Part shown: in pieces, positions 11,122 to 23,100 of the stretch
Numbering within the stretch: the stretch's first letter is position 1
How the letters are laid out: each line of letters begins with the position of its first letter
Origin: Tillus elongatus
Taxonomy: Eukaryota > Arthropoda > Insecta > Coleoptera > Cleridae
DNA: 64,000 nt
Direction of reading: 5' to 3'
NCBI GenBank assembly: GCA_964006375.1
Contig: OZ023266.1
Coordinates: 17,475,565-17,539,564 of the forward strand
Position numbers and translations under genes: made by a program
The notes under the pieces: generated by a model
Told to the model about the DNA's origin: nothing
What the model saw: the letters and a program-made list of their open reading frames with translations, nothing else
Database searches by the model: none

Positions 11122-14100
11122 TTTAGATGTGTACTATGGATGATCACAAACAAGAAGTGATAGCCTATTGTAGAGAATATGGTTTTCATGGTTTGTTAGC
11201 AGATGATGCAGAATACGCAGCGTTTGATCCACCTCGTTATTTTTCTTCAGAAAACCTTAAGCTCACCTATAAGGTATGGATTTTTCTCCTTTTTTTTGCC
11301 ATTTTGTTTAATTATCTGTTGCAGGGATCTCTCGAGACCAAAGAGTATATGCTCAACGAACTTCACAAAGCCCTACAGGTTACACAAGAACAGGCCTGTG
11401 TTATGGCTGCCCTTTTGGGAAATTTCTTGCTTCCCAGCAATGAATTGCAAGATTTATACAAGAAACTTAATTGGACGTACTCCAAAGAAAATCACAACTT
11501 TTCAAAACCAAATACAACCATTGATGTAAGTTCAGTTAAAATAATAATCATTATGATAATGTATGTATAAATATTTTTAACATGATGACTAACATCTTTC
11601 GGGACTGAGTTTTAAAGCTGATGTCAACAATCCCAATTATCTGATGGCCATTTTATTCACAACTTTAACACAAGCTTTTCTAATTTTCATAAACTAAAGT
11701 GGCATTGTTCTTTTTCACAGCCTGCTGTTGAAAGTAACATAAAAGCTCTGGCAAACTTCGTACGCACCTTGCCTCCAGTTTCTAATATGGATGCTCTAGT
11801 AACAGCTGTTCTCGGTTCCACCAATGACAAACGTGCGTCTAGGTTTAGACAGTCCGTTCAGTATTATCTCAATGGTACAGCTAGTGGATTCCTTAAGTAT
11901 TGTGCCCCACCAGGTACGTACATTTGATGTTGTCATTTTTATTGTTTGTGTTTTGTTTGCTCGCTGCCGATTATATGTATTAACCTTTCTTTAAAAAAAA
12001 ATTAAAAAAATAGAAAGGTTTTTGTAAAGTGCTTCGTTTGCATTATAGCCAGCTATACTGCTGTCTTAGATAGATGTTGTGCACATTTTGAGTTTCATTA
12101 GGCATTTTCAAATGAGTAATTTGATATTATTCTTATTATTATTTTTATTGTTACGCCTATGTGTATCTTATTATCATGTGATGTCGATGTTGTGTTGTCA
12201 CCACAAAAGTTAAAATTAAACCAACAAAAGAGTTTCACTAGTGTACGATAAGCGTTCCGCACATTTCAGACTCTCCTCAGGATAAGAAAAACAAAGACGA
12301 GAAGAACAAGAAGAAGAAGAAAGCTAATGCGACAGGAGAGAAGAACGGTAAGTTGATGCGAGTACATACATACACATTTTCGGTAAGTTGGATGTACACC
12401 ATGATATTCAGAAATGATTTTGCACTTTATTTGTGGCATGCGACATCACAACTTTTGTTCTGTTTATCAGCGATCATTGTTGATTTCTTAAGCATTTCTT
12501 GGGTTAGGGATGACGATGAGTACTTAATATTTTTGCCTCCGCTATATTTAGTTGGTCGTACAGCTGACATTTCCAATCATTCTTCTTAGAACATGCTGCT
12601 TGACGATAAAAACAAACGATTCTAAAGGGCTACCATGTATGAAACATTTCTGGCATTCGTTGAAGTTTAATAATAATAATAATAATAATTTATTATGTCC
12701 AACAGACCAAGTACAGGACCAATTACAGGACACTTTGTAACCTTCCTCTAACAAAAAAAAAACGGAGACGTGGTGTTGTTGCTCCAATACTGGGAGAGAC
12801 AATTTGGCCCCTAACATCAAATCAACAACCGTCTTATGTCGATGTTCGGAATTAATTAGACTGAAATCTGTCTACAGCAATTAAAATGTAAATTGGCTCA
12901 AGTGAAATTTATGATTCAGAGCTCGGTAATAATCAGAAACTTTGTGTGATTAACTTGAGGGATTCACCAGGTCGGTGAACAAAGGATCACTGCTTAACTC
13001 GCGATTTTCTGCTAAACACGTTAATTTAAATTCCAGAACCCGCCATAGCTAACAAATTGAACACGATGACTAAGATAATCCCCAAAAAGACAAATCCATG
13101 TTGACAGGGTGATATCAGTGTTTTCACAGAGTTGTAGATACTCTCGTATAGGACCATCTCAACATCTTAGTAAAAATGCAGAGTAGATCTATAGGACGAT
13201 AGTTGATGATCAAAGACACGTCACCAGTCTTAAATATGGGGCATACACGTGCCAACTTCCAGATCGAAGGAAACCGACCAGTGTTCAAACATAAATTAAA
13301 TATATAGCAAAATGGAAAAAGTAAAACACTAGCGCAGTCTTTTACAAGGAAAGATGGAATCTGATCTGGGCTAGACGTCATTTTACTGCTTAATTTTTGT
13401 ATAGCTCTCCGTATCTCCTCCTCCGTAATTCTAGATAGGTGGACGTAATACTGATTAGGCTTTGAGTCAGGCACATTATTCTGTAAGTCAATTCTGCCGG
13501 CTGGTGTATAAACACTACCAAAGAATGCAGAAAACGCATCAACTATTTGTTGTTAGCCAGTTAGCGCATCAACGTTATAATACATGTGACCAGGTATTCT
13601 TGTGCGTTTTTTATTATTATTTACATATGACCAGAAATTCTTAGGACAGTCGGTGGTCGACTGCTGAGTGACACAGACACCTCCTATATGCATCGTCAAT
13701 CTGATGCTTCACCAAATTCCTCAATTCCCTAAACCTTTGCAAATGATTGAACCACACCTTTTATACTTTAACCAATGCTCATGTTTCAGTTTAATATTGG
13801 CTCTAATCTGATCATTATACCACACAAGGTAGCTATATTTACAATTCCTAATGTGTCATAAAACACATGCATTATTGCAGGCAAGACAGTCATACAGGAA
13901 AGACCAATCAACCCCAAGCAGTGCAACGTAATTAGCCCTTCTGAAATTATACATCTTCAGTGCTCTACAAACATCAAATGACCTAAATGAACTATTCAAA
14001 GAAATATCAACAAACAAGGATTCTATAAGAATTCATGTGAAACTTCACATTTCATATCTGAAAAAACTCTGAAAGAGATTTGACTCCCTCCAATGATGAA

Positions 14101-17100
14101 ATCATCTCACAAACAAATATCTATTTTGAGGACCTCGACAAAGCTTATTTTTTGGAAGGGATAAAAAAATTGGAGAAACGGACGAAGTGTAAAGAGCTCA
14201 AAGGAGACTATGTTGAGAAATAAAATGATTTTTTGTCAAAAAGCCTGTGTTTCGTTCAAAAAGTTACGGACTTATTGACCAGCCCTCGTATGTTGCCTCA
14301 AACTTCGAATCTCGGAAATAGTATGTCTAAGGTTCACAGTCGAACTTCGAACTTTTGAGAAATTCAAAGTCGAACATCGAACTACCCAAAATTCTTCAGT
14401 GTTCATATATCATTTCCTTAAATACAAAATTTAGGAATATTGTGACACGTAATATTTGATATGTAAAAGATTCCCATTCTTTTTACAAAAAGGAAGGGTT
14501 CCACTAAATTTGCAGGTTAATTGGGTGAAAATGCCTTCCGGTGCTAATAGTTGTAGAGATCGGTCAGGTCAGGTCAATGTTAAATCAAAAATACAAAATC
14601 AAACAATATTTCTAACTTTTTTTAGATTTCTAGATCTATAGATAAGCACAATTATAAATATGTTGTGGTTGTTTGGCATTTGCTAGGCAGTTTTAGCAAA
14701 CAGATTGAGAGGGATCAAAGTGAGCATGACAGGTATAAAATAACCACTATAAATTTGAACTATCTCCTGATTGTGAATATTTAACTGTTTTTGCTCATTG
14801 CGAAATAAAGCATGTTGAAACCAGTGTTTTCCTAAGTCAATCTGTAATTACCCCCGGATTCTGAAAATGTACGTTACCGATTGCCTTCGAACACCGCCAT
14901 CATGTTGTTACTGGAAAAGTTGTTGGGAGGCTAGGACATATAAAAAAAATAATTCTCGGATTGCTAAATCACTCCGCTGTGTCTCAATGTGCCCCACCAA
15001 CTGTCAAAAATGTGCATGAGTAAAATATCCTGAAATTACGCTATCAATGCAATGACACCGATAACGAGTTTAAAGCGCCGCTACGGAGTTAACGGTGCCG
15101 CACCTTTGCCACCTTTGGCAGCATTCAATGCCTGTAAAGTTAAATATTGGAGTATTTTTGAACAACGAAGTTCTAACTATTTTGGAGAATTACATATTTC
15201 GAACTTTGAACTAGTTCAACATCGCTAGTGCGAACATATTTTCGAACCGAAGATTCGGTTCAGTTTGAGTTCGGGTTTGGTTCGAAATTTCGAAGCTTCC
15301 CTCACCTCTATTAAAAACTAATAATTAGATAAATGGCGGCCAAAAAAACACGCAGGAAAAAAAGCAGCAATTTTTAAATGAAAATATGCTAAAAACAACG
15401 ATCTACTTTTTTTGGGTCTGTCTAAGAAAAATTGTATGGCAGCTGATTGATCAGTGCATTGTGATCGTGTAGGAAAATTTGTTACAAAAATGTTAGTAAG
15501 AAATGTGAAATTAATAAATTAAAAACCAAATACGTACCCAGGTAACCTCATTACGCAGGTTCCTAGGCATCAGCGAGATATCCTAAGTTTGATCCCGGGC
15601 GGGCTAGATCTCGCAATCGTTTAAGAATTTGAAGTACGCATAAGTACAAAAATTAAAGTATGAGCTAAATAAATATGAGTACTCACCTGTTAATCTGTTG
15701 TGTATTATTTTCATCCCTACTTTGGGTGTTCATTTGAAAATGCCTTACTTGTTTGGAGAAAGAAATAAATTTTATGTCATATTGTTTTTTCTTTTTTGTT
15801 TGTAAGATTGATCTGAATTTATGTTACATGATTGTTTTGTTGATGTGTGAATGTTTGTTTATTATATTTATGTGTTGTTAAATGTTAATACTTTTATGTT
15901 AATTTTCTTGTTAATATTTGTTATGTTACTAACAAGGTAATCGAAGGCCTGTCAACATATAATGAGCACCCAAAAATTGGAGTAATTTGTTTTAACTTTT
16001 TTTATTCAGCTTTAAACCTATTTGTTTTTTTTAAAATTATTTGTTTGGGATTACAGCAATAACTATTATATTAAATACATCCAGGGTCAGATGGAAGCTT
16101 ATAATTGCTCTTATGTTTTTGTTATTAATGAAAGTGTTAGGTTCTGGATGTTCAGAGTAGAATATGACTTTGTACATACAAAAAGATAATTATACAATGT
16201 GTCAACATATCTCCCCTTTAGACTGATGGTAGGACAAAAAAATAAACAAAAATTGTGATAGCTTTCTCTATAAAAATCTTATATACACTCACAAAACTTG
16301 ACCTACAGTTGGCGGAAGCTTTTTATTTGAATGATTTTTTTATTTTATTTATTTACAGAAAATGTTATAAAATAAAGACTATGTACAAGCAACTAAGAAT
16401 TTTGTAAATTGTCACCCCTGGCCCATTTCTTCCCTAATATAGGGACAATGTATGTAAGGCTAGATGTTCCTATATTAGGGAAGAAATGAGCCTGGGCTGA
16501 CAATTTACAACTTACAAAACTCTAGGGTTTCTGATAAGAAACAGCAAAAATTTCTCACAGACTGACACCCTCCTGCTCTTTGGCTGTTTGGTTAGGTCTC
16601 GACTTGAATATGGCTCAGTTGTGTGGGCTCCCACTTATGAGATACATGTGGTAAGCCTGGAATCAGTGCAAAGGAAATTTCTAAAATTTCTTAGCTTTCG
16701 TGAGGATGGTCGATATCCGTCTATTGGTTTTCCTCAGGAAGGTTTACTTCTTCGCTTTAGTCTGCAGAGTCTATCGATGCGCAGGCAGTGCAGTTTCATT
16801 ATATTTTTATATAAACTGGTTAATTCTGTGTTCGACTGCCCTAGTCTGCTTCAGCAACTTAATTTCAATGTGCCTCGTATTGCAGCATGTTTTCCAGGCA
16901 CATTCTATCTCCCGACTGCTCGTACACGATTGCTGCGATCGTCTCCAATTTACCAGATGTGCAATGATTACTCTGTACTGCAGGACCGCCTAGATATCTT
17001 CTCATGTAATATATCAGAGATAAAAATGTTTTTCAAAGCGATCTAATTTGTGACTCTTTTTTGTATTGTTAGCTAGATTGTTGTTAGTTATTATGTTTTG

Positions 17101-20100
17101 TGTATTGGCCCATCCTTAAATTGGCTTTTAAGCTGTTGGATGGTGTATGAATAAATAAATAAATAAAAAAATAAAAAAAATTCTTAGTTGCTTGTACATA
17201 GTCTCTATTTTTTAACATTTTTGTTATGTGGAGCTGTTGTGACAATATACAACTTGGTTCCGCAGGTGGCAACTCCTGTCTTACATCTCACTTTGTGCTG
17301 TGAGGCTGGCTACCATAGCCGTATTACTTTATATGTGTGTTCTCACTACAATTAGTATGCCATACTGGCGAGCTCTAATTAGAGCGAAACGGTCCACGGT
17401 TCTAATTGTGGTGGGAATAAATATAGCCTTACATACATTGTTCCCATATTAGGGAAGAAATGGGCCAGTACTAATAATTTACAAAATTGTTAGTTGGTTG
17501 TACATAGTCTTTATTTTATAACATTTTGTGTTATGTGGAGCTATCCTGACAACATACTACTTGGTTCTGCAACGATATGGCGACTCTTGGTTTACCTCTC
17601 ACTTTGTGCTGTGAGGCTGGCTACCATAGCCAGATTGCTTTATGGATGTGTTCTCACTACAATTAGTATAGCGTGCTGATGAGCTCTAATTAAAGCGAAA
17701 CCGGTCTACAGTTCTAATTGTGGTGAGAACGCATCTAACCTTATATACATTGTCCCTATATTAGGGAAGAAATGGGCCAGGGCTGACAATTTACAAAATT
17801 GTTATGGTTGTACATAGTTTCAATTTTATAACATTTTGTGTTATGTGGAGCTGTCGTGACAACATACTACTTGGTTCCGCAACGAGATGGCGACCCCTGT
17901 CTTACATCTCACTTTGTGCTATAATGGAAGCCATGGCTTGTTGGCCATGCTTATTTTGTACACATGGCAAACCACCCAATACATTAGCTGATTTTGGCCA
18001 TGTTTATTTTGTCCACATGGCAAACCACCCAATACTTTGGCTGATGCTAGCCGTGCATATTTTGCCCAGATGGCAAACCACCCAATACTTTGGCTGATGT
18101 CGGCCATTCTTATTTTATCCACATGGCAAACCACCCAATGCTTTGGCTTGTTGGCCATGCTTATTTTGTCCACATGGCAAACCACCCAATACATTGGCTG
18201 ATGTTGGCCATGTAATATGGAACTGGCTTAATACTATTTGTATGTCAAGTTTTTATTTGGTCCTTCAGTTTACTGTTATTTTATTATCACTGTTTACCTT
18301 CCTTAAAAGCACTTGATTGAGTTCGTTATGTGACCTTTTAGGTTGTCAAAAGGAAGGATATAATTGCAACAATGGGTGCGAACTAAGCTGAAGTGTCAAT
18401 AGTTTAAGTCCTCAATCTTTGTTGCTACAGTTTTTAACAAACTGGGACGAAATGCGGGATAACTTTTCCTCATTTCCATGGACGTCTGTCTGCTTCTCTC
18501 ATCCTGACCCCTCTGATATCTCACAAAACGTCACCGAAATTATCCAAGCTGGAATGGAATTATTTATTCCACGTACACAGAAAACCTCTTCAGCCACTCA
18601 AAAGCCCTGGTTCTCTAAATCCTGTGACAAGGCCAGACTTGAAAAGGTCAAAGCTCACAAAACGCTTCTACACAATCCCACTCAAGAAAATCGTGAAGCA
18701 TTCAACGACGCAAGAAACCGCTATGTCCGCATTCTTTCTGAGGCGAAAAACTCGTTTAATAACCACATCAAAAACAAAGTCCTCTCAAGCTCCAACGGTG
18801 GCAAACCCTTCTGGACTCTTGCTAAGCCTATTGGGAATAATTTCTGCAAGAGCACGTTCCCACCTCTTGTCTCAGGTGATGAAATTGTTTCTACCGCCCT
18901 GGGCAAGGCTGAACTTTTTGCTTCGTTGTTCGCCGGAAATTCTACTCTCAACCCACCTCCAAATGTTCAACCACCAACAGTCCCCAATGTCGCGCATAAA
19001 ATGACTGATATCATTTTCAAAACTAAAAAGGTACGAAAGATGCTCTCTTCTCTTAATACCAGGAAAGCCTCTGGCCTTGACGAGATCCCAGCAATTGTTC
19101 TCAAAAAATGCGCACCAGAACTTGCTCCTGTCCTGACTCGTCTGTTTCAGATATCTTACAATAAAGGCATATTCCCTAGTAACTGGAAAACTGCTCGAGT
19201 ACAACCCATCCCCAAGAAAGGATCCAAAGCGCTTCCTAGCAACTACAGGCCTATTTCTCTCCTTTCAGTCATCTCTAAAGTGATGGAAAAGTATATAAAC
19301 ACCGAACTACTAAAATTCCTTGAAAAACACAGTCTAATCCACGACAGGCAGTATGGATTCCGTCATCGCAGATCGACTGCCGACCTCCTTTCCTTTGTCA
19401 CCCATTCTTGGAACAAGTCTATGGAACAACACGGTGAATCCCAGATTGTTGCTCTAGACATATCCAAAGCATTCGACCAGGTCTGGCACGCAGCGCTGCT
19501 TAATAAACTTCCGGCATATGGCCTACCACCAAAACTTTGTACCTGGACAGCAAATTTCCTCTCCAACAGGAGCATATCTGTTGTTGTGGATGGCCATTCC
19601 TCTAAACTGTATCCAATTAATGCAGGAGTTCCTCAAGGTTCAGCCTTAGCCCCTACTTTGTTTCTTCTCCACATCAATGACCTCCTCTCTAGCACATCCA
19701 ACCCAGTTCACAGTTACGCGGACGACAGCACCCTCCACTCAAACATACAATATTCTAAGCCTGTCTCTTTAGCCCAATTAGATGAGGATCGCAGACTCAT
19801 GGAGCGTTCTGTCTCCGTAGACCTCCAAAAAATATTAGACTGGGGAAGTAGAAATCTTGTACAATTCAACCCCACCAAAACTAAGTCTTGCTTTCTTTCT
19901 CACAAGAGATACAGCAGCCCTAGACCCATCACAATGAACAACCAAGTTATTCAAAGTAATGAGTCCTTTTCTCTTGTTGGCATTTCTGTGGATCGAAATC
20001 TTAATTGGCACCAACATGTTACATCAATTGCAGAAGCGGCTGCTAAGAAATTGGGTTTCCTCTTCCGGACTCGCAAATACTTTTCACCAACCAATCTCTA

Positions 20101-23100
20101 TACCTTATACACTTCACAAATAAGGCCAAACCTCGAATACTGCTCCCACATCTGGGGTGCAGCTGCCGCTTCTACACTCGCTATCCTGGACTTCATTCAA
20201 AAGAGAGCTATACGTCTCATCGGTGACCCTACCCTCACCCAAAGGCTTCCATCCCTTGGCCACCGACGTGCCGTTGGTGACCTCTCTCTCTTTTATAGAT
20301 ATCTGCACGGGCACTGCTCAGAAGAGCTTTCCTCCATAATTCCCCCACCTGCTGCCCCCAGCAGATCTACCAGGGGAACAGAGCGAATGCACCCTTTTAA
20401 TGTCCAGGTCACCAGACATAGAACATCTTGTTATGCCCGCTCTTTTGTCCCGAGGACTTCCAAGTTGTGGAATTCGTTGCCGGCACATGTTTTTCCTTCT
20501 CCTCCGAACCTCCAAACCTTCAAGTCCAGAATTAACAAGCTGCCTCTTTCCTCCTTGTCAACACCCATGGTACGATAGTATTTAGGCTGTAAGCCCTCGT
20601 GGTGTGTTGTTGACATAAAAATAAAAAAAAAGCACCTTTGTGGTGTTTTTAAAGTAACGGTTTAATAACTGTTATTGCTTCTCTCTCATTAAAACATCAG
20701 TACAAAACATCTGGTCTTGTTCTGTGGAAATGCAGCCGTGGATATTGAATTTGAGTACCATTTTACCTTAACATTTCATTTCATAAACAAAAAGTATCTA
20801 GATTTTTTGTTTTATCATTTTGTGCCATTACACTTTATTTAAAGGGTTACATGAATTTTTTAGAGTGCCTTATAGTGGTAAATTGTCTTGTAGTAGTGTA
20901 AAAAATCATGTATTGATACTTAATATGCTCTCGATAGTTTTGTTCTGGTATGAGACTGCATATTATGTACAGTAGGAAATTTAAGCCCACATTTCATATT
21001 GTGAGCTTCAAGACGATATTTTTTATTTAATTTAACACATTTAACAGTGAAACATAAATGAAGATCACCTGAAACTCGCAAAAATAATAACAGAGTTGTG
21101 TGTTAGATAAACATTTCAACAGAGTTATTATTTTTGTGCTTTTGGGCTGATTTTGTCCGAAAATTAGTTTAGCCAATTTGTTACTTGTCTTTACTATATC
21201 TATAATATAGTTTATGTTCTGCAGAGTAAATGTTATCGATCTTGTTTTGCAGCCACACCAAAGGAAAAAGAAAATAAGCCTGAAAAGTCGCAGAACAGCC
21301 AGAACAACAATAAGATAGATGAAGATCTGGATACTTCTGTGTTTGCATCAGAAACAACAGAACAAGAGGTGTGTCTTTGTTACCTATTTATTCATTTAAC
21401 AAAATTTTTCATATTAATAATAGTAAATAGAGTTTATTTTGTAAATTATTGTCATACAATAATTCAAAGACAATAAGTAAGGTGAACTTTAGCCAAGTGG
21501 CTACTCTTACACTTAACCTCCATTCGTATCCAGAAGTAGAATCACATACAGGTGTGACAATTAAAACTTCTCAACTAGAAAATATCGGAATAAAAAAATG
21601 AGACAAGTCGACTTTGTATTCAAGCGGGGACGGACACATGATGGCATAAGTTTTGGTGTCTTGGAACCTATCCCTTCGGCAGGGGCGTAAAGTACTCTTA
21701 AATTTTAAATTGCACCCTATGTTGAGTGACACCTTATTTTAAATCTTTCTCAATTCTGCTCACGACAACATACGGCTTATTAAATTTTGGTTTGGATGTG
21801 GCAATATAATAATCAATAAAAAAATAAGCCAAAATATCAATAAATAAAAGAATGTTATTTAATTAAATATTGCTTCACTTCCCACTGAACATTTCAAAGT
21901 ATTTCGGGCATGATCTGAAGACATTCTTCAACAATTCGCTGATGAGGCTCCTCAAGTAAATTTGGTCATGCTGCATAAATTTTTGACTTCGAGTATCCAT
22001 AGAAAAAAGTCTTAAGGGTGTCAAATCTGGCAATCTGGAAGGCCACTCAATCATCCTATCCAGTGACTAGGAAAGTTCTAATTAAGAAAATCATGCATCG
22101 TTGCGGCATAATGTGGTGGAGCACCATCCAGCTGAAACTACTCGTCCTTTTCTGCCAAAGCGTTGTCATTTTCCAATACTTCCACAATCGTTAGGTATAT
22201 ATGTGATTCCAGTAGATGCAGATACATGTTTCCATCCAAATTTCCCAGTAGAAAGAAAAGCCTTTATGCCAGTTGAGTTGGCCATCTAGTTGGAACATTC
22301 ATTGGAAAAATAGAGTACAAAAAGGTTGGATTCCTTCTGGCATGATCACTCATTTCTTCACAGAATTGCACGCGGCAGTCAGGATCGTCTTCGTTAAGTT
22401 CCTGTATACCAAATTAATTTTGTATGGGTGATAAGTATTACTTAATATTCGGCGGCAACTTGCTACAGAAGTTCCTGAAGTACCTGCAAGTTTCCTGAGA
22501 CTCAAATCTGTTTATATTGCGGTGTTGACCCAGGACAACTACCCGATTACCCTCATTACGTACGACCTGCTCATGTTGATGCTTTCTGTTGGCAGTTTCC
22601 CAAAATTTATACATTAAATCCAGGACAAACCGATGCAAAGTGTTTCTCAGGATGGCGATTATTAAAAATTTCTGCTGCATGTAGTGCACAGTTGTCATTC
22701 TTTGTAGAACAAACTAATTATTTCCACTTTTTCAGCAATTGTATAAACCATTTTCACGAATTGGAATTCAGTCAACTTTGTCATGATTTTATGGGATTTC
22801 TTTTGTATTTTTTTATTTCGACAACACACCACGAGGGCTTACAGTCTAAATACTATCGTACCGTGGGTGTTGACAAGGAGGAAAGAGGCAACTTGTTAAT
22901 TCCCGACTTGAAGGTTCGGGGGAGAAGGAAAAACATGTGCCGGCAAGGAATTCCACAACTTGGAAGTTCTTGGGACAAAAGAGCGGGCATAACAAGATGT
23001 TGTATGTCTGGTGACCTGGACAGTAAAAGGGTGCATTCGGTCTGTTCCCCTGGTAGATCTGTTGGGGGCAGCAGGTGGAGGAACTATGAAAGAAAGCTCC

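Noticed and set aside
12180..12269. GTGATGT in intron 5 as a possible snoRNA
   Set aside because: No box D within 100 nt and no terminal stem.
15540..15640. tRNA or SINE suggested by TTTGATCCCGGGC
   Set aside because: No A box at a suitable distance and no cloverleaf found by eye; left as unassigned.
17494..18194. Overlapping frames of 60-97 codons on both strands, some with repeated peptide text
   Set aside because: They follow the period of the 310-bp and 57-bp tandem repeats and occur on both strands; no protein family resemblance.
18297..18432. Interpreting the ~136-nt repeat as a SINE
   Set aside because: No A/B-box promoter and no consistent A-tail or target-site duplications; conserved two-hairpin structure and uniform orientation fit an H/ACA snoRNA better.
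20629..20652. AAAAGCACC after the LINE tail as a possible further snoRNA copy
   Set aside because: Only 9 nt match; no hairpin 1 partner, hinge or ACA follows.
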